The translations under genes were made by a program, and so were the position numbers. The notes under the pieces were generated by a model. It did no database searches. It had not been told where the DNA came from and was given only the letters and a program-made list of their open reading frames with translations. Below are positions 16,744 through 25,289 of a stretch of DNA of 64,000 nt, one piece after another (the first letter of the stretch is position 1; the number at the start of each line of letters is the position of its first letter). This DNA is from VFBF01 sp964530695 (GTDB taxonomy: Bacteria > Pseudomonadota > Alphaproteobacteria > Caulobacterales > Aquidulcibacteraceae). Location: assembly GCA_964530695.1 (NCBI GenBank), contig CAZGYQ010000001.1:38609-102608 (forward strand), in the 5' to 3' direction.

Positions 16744-17397
16744 TCAGCCGCCAATCGTGTGCGGCCGCACTGTCACGGCCTTGACCACGTGGTCCAGGAA
16801 GGCCTGGCGAGCGCGCAGACGGCCAAGCCATTCCGAAATGTTGGGAGTCGCCGGGAGTTCAAGGACCTCTGGAATCCGCGCGTACCTATGGGCTGCGACG
16901 CCAAGCGAAAGGTCGGCGATCGACAGATGGTCGCCCATCACGAACTGGCGCCCCGCCAGCCTCCGCTCCAGAATGTCCACTGCGGGCAACTCCCTGAGCA
17001 CGTCCGGCCGGCAAGAGGCCACCGTCGCGCCAACAGCCCGATAGGCCGATCGCATCCGCCCGATCGCGCCGGCGAAAGTCGACGACCAATCCATCCATGC
17101 TTCGGCTTCAGCGCGGACGAGGGGCTCTTCCGGCCACAAGACATTGCGCGCGTAAACGCTCGTCAGGTGTCTGATGATCGCGTTCGACTCCCAGAGCGCC
17201 TCCCCGCCCGGCAACACCAGAGTGGGAATGCGTCCGCCGGGATTGAGCGCGCGATAGGATGGATCATCAAGTCCGCCAAACGCGCCGCCAAAGTCCAGGC
17301 GGCGATGAGGAAGACCAAGTTCGCCTATGGTCCACATGACGCGGGCAACCGCGGATGAGTCCGCGCGCCCCAGCACCGTGAACAGGCTGTCGTCCAT
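16744..17397 (-). CDS. Glutathione S-transferase family protein
   Basis: The protein starts with a thioredoxin-like N-terminal domain (FTVLGRADSSAVARVMW) carrying NPGGRIPTLVLPGG near residue 55-68 and the ESNAIIRHL glutathione-binding block (about 75). The all-helical C-terminal domain contains the SIADLSLG motif (about 164-171). It would conjugate or transfer glutathione to an unknown substrate in the cytoplasm. A Met six codons upstream (17415) overlaps the stop of the ABC transporter gene and is an alternative start; the one chosen has a GAGAGA site in front. The overlap suggests cotranscription with the exporter. Confidence 0.88.
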   Translation of the reverse strand: MDDSLFTVLGRADSSAVARVMWTIGELGLPHRRLDFGGAFGGLDDPSYRALNPGGRIPTLVLPGGEALWESNAIIRHLTSVYARNVLWPEEPLVRAEAEAWMDWSSTFAGAIGRMRSAYRAVGATVASCRPDVLRELPAVDILERRLAGRQFVMGDHLSIADLSLGVAAHRYARIPEVLELPATPNISEWLGRLRARQAFLDHVVKAVTVRPHTIGG

Positions 17398-17414
17398 ATA
17401 TCTCTCGCAAACCA

Positions 17415-19181
17415 TCAGGCGATCATGCCGAGATCCCGCTCCAGGAGGTGCAGGTCGCGATAGCGGCCCTGCGGACGTGCGATGAGCTCGGCGTGCGCGC
17501 CCTGCTCGACGACGCGCCCCTCGTCGAACACGAGTATGCGGTCCATGGCCCGCACGGTGGATAGCCTGTGCGCGATCACGATGGTCGTGCGCCCGCTCAT
17601 GAGTTCCTCGATGGCGTCCTGGATCTGGCGCTCTGTGATCGTGTCGAGACTTGATGTCGCCTCATCGAGCACAAGGACTGGCGCGTCGGCAAGAAACGCC
17701 CGCGCCAGGGCCACCCGTTGACGTTCGCCGCCCGACAGTTTCACGCCGCGTTCGCCAACCAGCGTGTCATATCCTTCCGGCAGGCGGCATATGAAGTCAT
17801 GCGCGCGCGCGCGCCTCGCGGCCTCGACAATCTCCTCCGGCGTCGCATCGGGACGGCCATAGGCGATATTGTCCGACAGCGACCTGTGAAAGAGCGACGG
17901 ATCCTGCGGCACGATTGCAATGGAACGACGCAGCTCAGCCTGGGCTACCAACGCGATATCCGCGCCATCGATGCGGATCACGCCCGCGTTGACGTCGTAC
18001 AGGCGCTGCAGAAGTTTGACAAAAGTCGACTTGCCCGAGCCGGATGGCCCCACGAGCCCCACCCTCTCACCAGGCGCGATGCGAATGGAAAAGTCCGCAT
18101 ACAGGTGATCCGCACGCCCATAGCCAAACGTCACATTGTCGAACACGATTTCGCCCGCGCCTCTCGTCATGGACCGGGCCGAGGCCGGATCCGGGACCTG
18201 GAGCGGCAGGCGCAGGAACTCCACGGCGTCCGAGAATTCGCCGAAGGCGCGCTGCAGAACCCGGATGTCGCCGCCGACGCTGCGCAGATGGCCCGCAAGC
18301 TGGAAGCTCGCGGCAATCGTGAAGGTGATGTCGCCGGCGGTGACTCCTTCCCGGCCCACGACCAGCAGAGCGAGCACGCCGATCTGTAGCACAACCCAGA
18401 TTCCCTGCTGGATCGAGCTCATGTCCGTTGCACGGTTGAACGACCGTACCGCCACGTCCCTCCAGTGGTTTGCGATCTGACCGATGTGATCGTCCTCTCG
18501 CTTCTCGGCCCCGAACGCCTTCACGACCGCGTTATTGGTGATGCAGTCGGCAACAGCGCCGGTAAGGCGCGAGTCCGCCGCCGCCGCGACGAGATTGGCC
18601 GGACGCACCCAGGTGGTGGCGATGAAGAGACTCGCCGCTACATAGACGAGGACAACAAGGAAAAACGCGGCGCCCGCCGCAGGCAGGCGGTAGGATAGCG
18701 CGACGCCGAGCCCGATGGTCAGCAGGACTGGCGTCGCGAGGCGGATCCAGACGATCTGGCCGATCATGTCCAGCGCCCAGCGCGCCCGCGAGAGGCGATG
18801 CACGGTGGCGCCTGCAAAGGTGTTGGCGTGCCAGTCCGCCGAGAACCGTTGCACGCGGCCAAAGGCATCCATCTGGATGCGCTGCATGCTGCGCGCGGCG
18901 TATCCGTTCCAGACACGATCAAGGAACTGCTTCAGGAGCACCTGGGCGCCCATGGACGCCGCCACGCCGCCCAACAGGATCAGCGACGCGACGACCGCCG
19001 CCTTGGCGCCGATCGACCCCACCACTTCGCCAAGCAGGATCGGCGTCACCAGTTCCGAAGCGACGAGTCCAGCCAGCAGGATGACGACCGCAACCAGCGT
19101 CGCCGGCTCGCGAAACCAGTAGCCGGCGCAGATCGACATCACATCGCGCCAGGTCACCGTGCTGCTTTTCGGACGCGCCAT
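17415..19181 (-). CDS. ABC exporter, fused membrane and ATPase domains
   Basis: The 588-residue product is a half-size exporter. Six membrane helices occupy about residues 20-310. The nucleotide-binding domain carries Walker A GPSGSGKST (about 380), signature LSGGERQRVALARA (about 483) and Walker B VLVLDEATSSLD (about 505), followed by an H-loop (IAHRLSTVR). It would act as a homodimer in the inner membrane. The substrate is unknown. The downstream glutathione S-transferase gene overlaps or abuts it, which could point to export of glutathione conjugates or detoxification, but that is inference. Confidence 0.92.
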   Translation of the reverse strand: MARPKSSTVTWRDVMSICAGYWFREPATLVAVVILLAGLVASELVTPILLGEVVGSIGAKAAVVASLILLGGVAASMGAQVLLKQFLDRVWNGYAARSMQRIQMDAFGRVQRFSADWHANTFAGATVHRLSRARWALDMIGQIVWIRLATPVLLTIGLGVALSYRLPAAGAAFFLVVLVYVAASLFIATTWVRPANLVAAAADSRLTGAVADCITNNAVVKAFGAEKREDDHIGQIANHWRDVAVRSFNRATDMSSIQQGIWVVLQIGVLALLVVGREGVTAGDITFTIAASFQLAGHLRSVGGDIRVLQRAFGEFSDAVEFLRLPLQVPDPASARSMTRGAGEIVFDNVTFGYGRADHLYADFSIRIAPGERVGLVGPSGSGKSTFVKLLQRLYDVNAGVIRIDGADIALVAQAELRRSIAIVPQDPSLFHRSLSDNIAYGRPDATPEEIVEAARRARAHDFICRLPEGYDTLVGERGVKLSGGERQRVALARAFLADAPVLVLDEATSSLDTITERQIQDAIEELMSGRTTIVIAHRLSTVRAMDRILVFDEGRVVEQGAHAELIARPQGRYRDLHLLERDLGMIA

Positions 19182-19312
19182 AATTGCTAGCCTCTGAAGG
19201 TCACAAGACCTTGTGCGACGGGTAATCGGGAAGCGAAGTCAGGTGCGCCCGTTTTGTGTCAGTTCTGACTTCGCCGGGCAGAAGGAGCGACGACCGATCA
19301 AAAAGTTGTCCG

Positions 19313-20059
19313 TCAGTGCTGCGGCGCAAGCGTCGCCAGGACGCCGAAGTGATCGCTCGGCCAGGCGCCGGCTACGGGATCGACCTCCGTCAGCACGACC
19401 TCGCGCGCCGACAAGCGCCAACATGTCGCTCCGGCGACAAGCGCCACGTGGTCCACGGATGCGCCCGTCCGGTGGCGGAGAGTCGAACGAGCGAGAGCGG
19501 CGTCATCAGGACCGAAGTCGGGATCATGTCGCCGCACGAACTCTCTCAGTTCAGGAGAGTCCGCACCGGCGTTGAAGTCGCCTGCGACAATCAGGGGCGC
19601 AAGATCGGCGCGTCTTGCCCAGTCCGCCGCGACGTTGAGTTGCCGTGCACGGATCTCGGCGCCGGCCTCGTCGCGCAAATGGGACAGATGAAGATTGAGC
19701 ACGCCGAAGCGGCCGTGGGGAGAATTCAGCGCGACCAGCTGGGCCAGGCGCTGGCCGTCCGCCGCGTGCGCGGGAAGCTCAAGCGCCTCGGCGGTCTGGA
19801 TACTCCAGGACGTGAGCATCGCCAGCCCAGATGTCGAGGGCGCGCCGTTGCGCACCTTGGCGCGCGCCGGGTGCGCCGCCATCGAAAGTCCGAGTTCGCG
19901 GGCGAGATATCGCCCGACGCACATGTCTGCGCTCGCGAAGACTTCCTGCAGACAGATGACGTCGGCGCGCAGGTTCGCCAACCCCCGCGCGATCAACGGC
20001 AGCCTCGCGCGAATGTCGCCCTCGTCCTTCCAGCAGTTCAGCGTGGCGACGCGGATCAT
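19313..20059 (-). CDS. Endonuclease/exonuclease/phosphatase (EEP) family protein coupled to phnM
   Basis: The 248-residue cytoplasmic protein starts MIRVATLNCW, has the metal-binding Glu in ICLQEVF (about residue 39), an HLSHLRDEAG block, GDFNAG (about 146) and a closing SDHFGV motif (about 235). These are the catalytic motifs of Mg-dependent phosphodiesterases of this superfamily. Its ATG overlaps the stop of the upstream phnM by four bases, so the two are translationally coupled. The locus has no PhnP, so this enzyme could open the ribosyl cyclic phosphate made by C-P lyase or act on a related ester. That role is inference. Confidence 0.85.
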   Translation of the reverse strand: MIRVATLNCWKDEGDIRARLPLIARGLANLRADVICLQEVFASADMCVGRYLARELGLSMAAHPARAKVRNGAPSTSGLAMLTSWSIQTAEALELPAHAADGQRLAQLVALNSPHGRFGVLNLHLSHLRDEAGAEIRARQLNVAADWARRADLAPLIVAGDFNAGADSPELREFVRRHDPDFGPDDAALARSTLRHRTGASVDHVALVAGATCWRLSAREVVLTEVDPVAGAWPSDHFGVLATLAPQH

Positions 20060-21189
20060 CCCACGCGTTCGCCCGCGACCCACACGCCACGGACAACCGG
20101 CAGGCCGTCCACAATCCTGACGCGCACGAGATCGGCGCGGAGATCTGGTGCAATTGCGCCACGATCCAGAAGGCCAACGGCCTGAGCGGGCGCGCGTGTC
20201 ACAGTCGCAATCGCCTTCGGCAACGACCAGTCGAAAGGCGATTGCGCCAGCTGGAAGGCGCATTCGATGAGACTGCGCGGGACGTAGTCGGAGGCGATCG
20301 CGTCGAGATGTCCGGCGTGCGCGACATCCGATACCGAAATATTCCCCGAGTAGGAGCCGCCGCGCACCAGATTGGGCCCGCCCATGACGATCGTCATGCC
20401 GCGCGCGCGCGCGTGCGCTATGGCTGCGTCTGTCACCGGAAATTCCGCGATGGTCGCGCCAAGTTCAACGGCTTCGTCGATATGCGCGGCCGTTTCATCA
20501 TCGTGACTGGCAAGTGGAACACCCGCGGTGCGCGAGAGCTCCGATACGAGCGCCTTGTTGGCGGGACCGTACTCGACCTGCCGCGAACGCATTGTCGCAA
20601 GTCGCCGGTCGATCTCTTCCTCACTCTGCCCTTCCTCACGCCACATCGTCAGAAAGCGGTCCAGATTCCGGTACTGGCGTTGACCCGGCGTGTGATCCAT
20701 CAGGGACATGAGGCCGGTGAGATTGTTCTCGAACAGCGGCGGGAGCATGTCGCTCAGCACGACGGATGTCGTCTCACAGCGCCAGTGGAGCCGGTGCGTG
20801 GCCTTCAACAGGCCGCCGTCCGAAGCCGTCTTGAGTCCCGCCGCCAGTTTTCCGAGATTGTCCTGCTTGCGGGACTCCGAAAACCCGAACGAGCCGACAC
20901 TCAGGCTGTCGAAGACGGTGGTGACGCCAACCGAAATGCACAACCCATCGTGCACCACCGCGGCCGACACCGGGTTCCAGTCGATCTTGGGCCTCGGAAA
21001 GAAGTGCTTTTCCAGATTGTCCGTATGGAGATCGACAATACCGGGAATGAGGAAGTCCTGATCGAGGTCCTCGCCGCAGACAGGCTTTCCCGGGAGAATA
21101 TCGGCGATGCGTCCGCGCTCGATGACAAGCGCGCCTTGCACTTCCGCGTCCGGCGTAACGATTCTGGCATTGGAAAGCACAAGGCTCAT
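20056..21189 (-). CDS. phnM: PhnM, alpha-D-ribose 1-methylphosphonate 5-triphosphate diphosphatase (copy 1)
   Basis: PhnM removes pyrophosphate from the ribosyl triphosphonate before C-P bond cleavage. The amidohydrolase-fold metal motif HTDNLEKHF is present near residue 55, along with MDHTPGQRQ (about 163), ASHDDET (about 228) and the GATIAEFPVT block. The ATG at 21189 follows a GAGGAAGAG site; an ATG six codons upstream is less well placed. It lies between phnF and the EEP gene on the minus strand, divergent from phnG. A second complete phnM is at 26855-28012. Confidence 0.94.
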   Translation of the reverse strand: MSLVLSNARIVTPDAEVQGALVIERGRIADILPGKPVCGEDLDQDFLIPGIVDLHTDNLEKHFFPRPKIDWNPVSAAVVHDGLCISVGVTTVFDSLSVGSFGFSESRKQDNLGKLAAGLKTASDGGLLKATHRLHWRCETTSVVLSDMLPPLFENNLTGLMSLMDHTPGQRQYRNLDRFLTMWREEGQSEEEIDRRLATMRSRQVEYGPANKALVSELSRTAGVPLASHDDETAAHIDEAVELGATIAEFPVTDAAIAHARARGMTIVMGGPNLVRGGSYSGNISVSDVAHAGHLDAIASDYVPRSLIECAFQLAQSPFDWSLPKAIATVTRAPAQAVGLLDRGAIAPDLRADLVRVRIVDGLPVVRGVWVAGERVG

Positions 21190-21218
21190 CTCTTCCTCAC
21201 TCAACATCTGGTTCTTGA

Positions 21219-21998
21219 TTACCGGCCCGGAGATTCGCCGAGGACATCCACGATCTGGGGCGTCGGCTCCGGTTCAATGCAGAGTTCCGCCCGGTCGGCC
21301 GCAGTTCGCGCGTCGCCATACTCCAGCGGGTGCCCCAGGCCGTCGTGATTCAGCGACTGGGTGACCAGAAGCGGCACGTGCTTCGGCATGTGCAAGAGAT
21401 CGCATTCCGCCGCCGTCGGCATCTGGGCATAGACCTTTGTCCACGCGCGGACGTAGTCGGGTATTCCGCTGTCGCGCAGCGTCGTCGTAATCGATTGCCG
21501 TGACCGATACATGTCAGCGAAGTACGGAAGACGATCGAAGCTGAACCTGTGCCGTCCGATTCCGATCGGCTGTTCATTCACGATGGCGAGCCGCTCGAGA
21601 AAGACGATCGGGGCGCCCACCTTGATCTGCAGAATTTCCGCAGTGCGCGAATCTGCCGGCCGGACTTCCAGCGCCAGCGTGTGATGCGTGAAGCTCGCGT
21701 TGAGCGATCGCATGGTGTCGCTGAACCGGGTGCGCCGCTGGATGCGCAACTCTATCGACGGTCGACGGACAAAGCTGCCCCGTCCCTGCGTTGATTCCAG
21801 AAGCCCTCGCGAACTCAGATGCGAAAGCGCGCGGCGCACCGTGTGGCGATTGACCATGTATTTGCGCGCGAGCTGCTGCTCAGTGGGAAGCTTATCTCCT
21901 GGACACAGTTCCCGCAGCTTTATCTTCTGCTCGATTTCACCCGCGATTGCACGCCAGGCGCTCGATGGATCAAGAATAGAACTCGCGTTGCTTTGCAT
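21219..21998 (-). CDS. phnF: PhnF, GntR/HutC-family regulator of phosphonate genes
   Basis: The 259-residue protein has an N-terminal winged helix-turn-helix (about residues 13-78, with PGDKLPTEQQLARKYMVNRHTVRRAL) and a C-terminal UTRA ligand-binding domain (about 95-235, with VFLERLAIVNEQPI and the HPLEYG motif). Such PhnF proteins repress phosphonate operons. The gene is divergent from phnG and cotranscribed with phnM copy 1, so it likely binds the 131-base gap between phnF and phnG and controls both directions. Confidence 0.9.
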   Translation of the reverse strand: MQSNASSILDPSSAWRAIAGEIEQKIKLRELCPGDKLPTEQQLARKYMVNRHTVRRALSHLSSRGLLESTQGRGSFVRRPSIELRIQRRTRFSDTMRSLNASFTHHTLALEVRPADSRTAEILQIKVGAPIVFLERLAIVNEQPIGIGRHRFSFDRLPYFADMYRSRQSITTTLRDSGIPDYVRAWTKVYAQMPTAAECDLLHMPKHVPLLVTQSLNHDGLGHPLEYGDARTAADRAELCIEPEPTPQIVDVLGESPGR

Positions 21999-22026
21999 TT
22001 TACTTACCCCTGGACAAATTTATGCA

Positions 22027-22044
22027 TGGTCATCCAAAGTTCAC
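22027..22044 (+). promoter_or_regulatory. Candidate Pho box before phnG
   Basis: TGGTCAT at 22027-22033 and AGTTCAC at 22038-22044 are two seven-base half-sites with an 11-base period. They match the PhoB consensus (CTGTCAT-N4-CTGTCAC) at 9 of 14 places. The site is about 86 bases before the phnG ATG in an AT-rich gap, the right place for phosphate-starvation control. Confidence 0.4.
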
Positions 22045-22129
22045 ATTTCATTTATTGTGTTCAGCACTAACCCATCACATAAACTCTATTAAGGCAATAC
22101 AACAACTTAAGCTCTTGTTGGAAAGCAAC

Positions 22130-22606
22130 ATGCGAGAAACCCGGAAAGTTGTCGGCTCGGACGCGCTCGACCGGCGGCAATGGCTGAGCGTGCTGGCGAA
22201 GGCTCCAGCGCAGGAAATGAGGGCCGCGTGGGCGCGCCTCGACCACGCGCCAAGCGGCGTCGAACTGAGGGCGCCGGAGACCGGCATGGTGATGGTACGC
22301 GGACGTGTCGGCGGCGCGGGATCGCCGTTCAATCTCGGCGAGATGACCGTCACGCGCTGCGCGATGAGGCTTGCGACCGGGGAAACCGGCCTAGGCTATG
22401 TGGCAGGGCGCGACAAGGAACATGCGCGGATCGCCGCGATTGTCGACGCAATGATGCAATCGGAAGCCCTTCGCCCGCTCGCGGAGCAAACGGTGGTTGC
22501 GCCGCTGGCGAAGGCGGCGCTTGAGCGCCGCAACATCGCCGCACGCAAGACCGCATCCACCAAGGTCGAATTCTTCACACTTGTCACAGGCCGCCAACCG
22601 AAATGA
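22130..22606 (+). CDS. phnG: PhnG, C-P lyase complex subunit
   Basis: PhnG is one of the four core proteins (PhnGHIJ) of the carbon-phosphorus lyase complex. The 158-residue product shows the family pattern: RRQWLSVLAKAPAQEM near residue 14, then VMVRGRVGG, FNLGEMTVTRCAMRL and GYVAGRDKEHARIAAIVDAM. The ATG at 22130 was chosen because a GGAAAG site precedes it and homologues begin about here. The stop overlaps the phnH start by four bases (ATGA). It is the first gene of the long plus-strand operon. Confidence 0.93.
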   Translation: MRETRKVVGSDALDRRQWLSVLAKAPAQEMRAAWARLDHAPSGVELRAPETGMVMVRGRVGGAGSPFNLGEMTVTRCAMRLATGETGLGYVAGRDKEHARIAAIVDAMMQSEALRPLAEQTVVAPLAKAALERRNIAARKTASTKVEFFTLVTGRQPK

Positions 22607-23220
22607 CATCCGCCATCCTCGACCTGAGCCGGATGAAGCCGGCGTTCGCCGACCCTACAAGCGAAAGCCAGTTCATATTCCGAAAATTGCTCGACGCCAT
22701 GTCGCGGCCGGGAACGCTGCACGACCTTTCCGGGGCGCCGAACCCGCCGCCGGGCGTTTCGCGCGCGGCGGCGGCGATCATTCTGACGCTTTCGGACCAG
22801 GACGCGCCGCTCTGGCTGGATCCAGCGCTCCGCGGCGGCGAAGCCGAGACCTGGTTCCGGTTTCACTGCGGCGCGCCGTTGGTGACGGATCCGGCCGCCG
22901 CCGCCTTCGCCATGATCACGTGCGACCCGTCCGGCGCGGACATGCGCATCTTCAACCAGGGCGACGCCAAGTATCCTGACCGCGCAACAACGGTGATCCT
23001 TGAGCTTCCGTCTCTCGAAACCGGTGAAGCCGTAACTCTCTCCGGCCCTGGCATCCGCACCACGACAACCGTCGCGCCCGCCGCGCTGGACGCCGCCTTC
23101 TGGCGCGAGCGGGCGGAAGTCGTCTCGAAATTCCAGTTCGGCATCGACCTGTTCTTCACATCCGGCGATCGGTTGTTCGCCATGCCGCGAACCACCCGCG
23201 CAAACATTCAAGGAGTCTGA
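22603..23220 (+). CDS. phnH: PhnH, C-P lyase complex subunit
   Basis: The 205-residue protein fits PhnH, which forms part of the core C-P lyase complex and is needed to make the ribosyl phosphonate intermediate. Family features are FRKLLDAMSRPGTLHDL near residue 27-42, DQDAPLWLD near 65, a GTEAG-like block replaced by RGGEAETWFRFHCGAPL, and the C-terminal FQFGIDLFFTSGDRLFAMPRTT. It overlaps phnG by four bases and ends three bases before phnI. Confidence 0.94.
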   Translation: MTSAILDLSRMKPAFADPTSESQFIFRKLLDAMSRPGTLHDLSGAPNPPPGVSRAAAAIILTLSDQDAPLWLDPALRGGEAETWFRFHCGAPLVTDPAAAAFAMITCDPSGADMRIFNQGDAKYPDRATTVILELPSLETGEAVTLSGPGIRTTTTVAPAALDAAFWRERAEVVSKFQFGIDLFFTSGDRLFAMPRTTRANIQGV

Positions 23221-23223
23221 CCC

Positions 23224-24348
23224 TTGGCATATGTAGCAGTAAAAGGCGGCGAGCGCGCCATGGACAACGCTCACGCGCTTCGCGGGGAAGGGCGGCGAGG
23301 CGATGCATCCGTGCCCGAGTTCGAAGTGGCGCAAATTCGCGTACAGATGTCGCTGGCGGTCGATCGCGTGATGGCGGAAGGCTCCTGCTATGATCCGGAT
23401 CTGGCCGCACTGGCCATCAAGCAGGCGCGAGGCGACATTCCAGAGGCGATCTTTCTTGTCCGCGCCTATCGGACAACGCTCCCGCGCTTCGGCTTCTCCA
23501 GCCCCGTCGAATCCGGCGACATGGCGGTGCGCCGTCGCGTTTCCGCTGCTTTCAAGGACATTCCGGGCGGGCAGATCCTGGGGCCGACATTCGACTACAC
23601 GCACCGACTGCTGGATTTCCGTCTCGCCGCGGGCGATACGAGCGCGCGTGTGGCGACTACTCTCGCAGACGAGGCGACACCCGACACATTGCCTACGATC
23701 GCCTCTGTTTTCGCTCATGAGGATCTTCTTGAGTCGGACGCGGCCGACAATGGCGAGGCTGCACCGTTCGATCTGACACGGGATCCGATGGCCTTTCCGG
23801 CCGACCGCGATCAGCGACTGCAAGCGCTCGCGCGCGGCGATGAAGGATTTCTCCTTTCGCTCGCCTATTCCTCCCAGCGGGGCTGGGGATCCACTCACCC
23901 ACTGTGCGGGGAAATTCGCGTCGGCGAGATCGCCGTGTCCTTCACGCCGGACGAACTCGATTTTCCCATCGAGATCGCCGACCTGACGATGACCGAGTGC
24001 ATCATGCTATCTGGCTTTGCGAGCGCGGAAGGCGCGGCGCCGCAGTACACCCGGGGCTACGGGCTCACATTCGGGCACAGCGAACGCAAGGCGATGAGCA
24101 TGGCGATAGTCGATCGCGCCTTGCGAGTGCGGGAATTTGGCGAGGAGGTGTCAGCGCCTTGCCAGGATGAGGAGTTTGTTCTCTATCACTCCGACAATGT
24201 CGAGGCGTCCGGCTTCGTGCAGCACCTAAAGCTGCCGCACTACGTCGATTTTCAGGCCGATCTCCAGTTCCTGCGCAAACTTCGTCAGGAACACTTCGAC
24301 GCCCAACGCGAAGCGGAACTCGGCGCGCACAAGGAGGCTGCGGAATGA
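23224..24348 (+). CDS. phnI: PhnI, C-P lyase complex subunit (TTG start)
   Basis: PhnI has nucleosidase activity and, with PhnG and PhnH, attaches the phosphonate to the ribose of ATP. The 374-residue product starts MAYVAVKGGERAMDNAH, the usual PhnI start, but the codon is TTG. An AGGAG site six to ten bases upstream supports it. Later blocks include DFTYTHRLLDFRLA-like sequence (about 120), QRGWGSTHPL (about 218) and ARGYGL-like TRGYGLTFGHSERKAMSMAIVDR (in shortened form, near 277). It overlaps phnJ by four bases (ATGA). Confidence 0.94.
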   Translation: MAYVAVKGGERAMDNAHALRGEGRRGDASVPEFEVAQIRVQMSLAVDRVMAEGSCYDPDLAALAIKQARGDIPEAIFLVRAYRTTLPRFGFSSPVESGDMAVRRRVSAAFKDIPGGQILGPTFDYTHRLLDFRLAAGDTSARVATTLADEATPDTLPTIASVFAHEDLLESDAADNGEAAPFDLTRDPMAFPADRDQRLQALARGDEGFLLSLAYSSQRGWGSTHPLCGEIRVGEIAVSFTPDELDFPIEIADLTMTECIMLSGFASAEGAAPQYTRGYGLTFGHSERKAMSMAIVDRALRVREFGEEVSAPCQDEEFVLYHSDNVEASGFVQHLKLPHYVDFQADLQFLRKLRQEHFDAQREAELGAHKEAAE

Positions 24349-25289
24349 GCGGCGCCACCAACGCAGCAACGCCCAACGCGTCCGGCGAAGCCGCATACTA
24401 CACCTATGCGTACCTGGACGAGCAGACAAAGCGCATGATCCGCAGGGCCATCCTCAAGGCCATCGCGATTCCCGGATACCAGGTTCCGTTCGGTTCGCGC
24501 GAGATGCCGGTGCCCTACGGCTGGGGCACGGGCGGCATCCAGGTCACCGCCGCCCTGATTGGCCCCCGCGATGTGTACAAGTGCATCGATCAGGGAGCGG
24601 ACGACACGACGAACGCGGTCTCGATCCGGAAGTTCTTCGCCACGGTCGCCGACGTAGAGACGACGGAATCCACCGCTGACGCCACCATCATCCAGTCACG
24701 CCACCGGATTCCTGAGCTGCCGCTCAAGGAAGGCCAGATCATGGTGTTGCAGGTGCCGCAGCCCGAACCGCTGCGCGGACTTGAGTCCCGCGAGATGGAA
24801 ACGCGCGCCATGCATGCGTATGAGGAATACGGACTTCAGTACGTCTCGCTCTATGAGAACATCTCGGCGTTTGGCCGGATCGCTGGCGGCGCCGGATACC
24901 CGGTGCTCGTCGATGAGCGGTACCTCATGTCGCCGTCTCCTATTCCGAAGTTCGACAATCCGAAAATGCACCTTTCTCCCGCGCTCCTACTTTTCGGCGC
25001 CGGTCGCGAAAAGCGCATCTACGCCGTTCCGCCCTACACGCGCGTGCGCAGCCTGGACTTCGAGGACTACCCGTTTGAGGTCCAGAAGTGGACCGAGGCG
25101 TGCGCCCTGTGTGCGTCGCGGGAGAGCTACCTCGACGAAGTCATTCTCGATGACAAAGGGAACCGGATGTTCGTCTGTTCGGACACCGACCATTGCGCGA
25201 CACGGCGCTCAGAAGGCTTTCACGGCCCGATGTCGGACTTTTCCCTGGAGGACGCCGCTCACACGCATGCCGAAGGAGCGGAACAATGA
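24345..25289 (+). CDS. phnJ: PhnJ, radical-SAM carbon-phosphorus lyase
   Basis: PhnJ cleaves the C-P bond of ribosyl alkylphosphonate 5-phosphate with an iron-sulfur cluster and SAM, giving the alkane and the ribosyl 1,2-cyclic phosphate. All four key cysteines are present with the exact spacing known from E. coli PhnJ: C253, C256, C278 and C284 (CxxC-x21-C-x5-C). YKCIDQGADDTTNAVSIRKF and QVPQPEPLRGLE are further family blocks. The length of 314 is a little longer than E. coli (281) because of an extended N-terminus. Its stop overlaps the phnK start. Confidence 0.96.
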   Translation: MSGATNAATPNASGEAAYYTYAYLDEQTKRMIRRAILKAIAIPGYQVPFGSREMPVPYGWGTGGIQVTAALIGPRDVYKCIDQGADDTTNAVSIRKFFATVADVETTESTADATIIQSRHRIPELPLKEGQIMVLQVPQPEPLRGLESREMETRAMHAYEEYGLQYVSLYENISAFGRIAGGAGYPVLVDERYLMSPSPIPKFDNPKMHLSPALLLFGAGREKRIYAVPPYTRVRSLDFEDYPFEVQKWTEACALCASRESYLDEVILDDKGNRMFVCSDTDHCATRRSEGFHGPMSDFSLEDAAHTHAEGAEQ

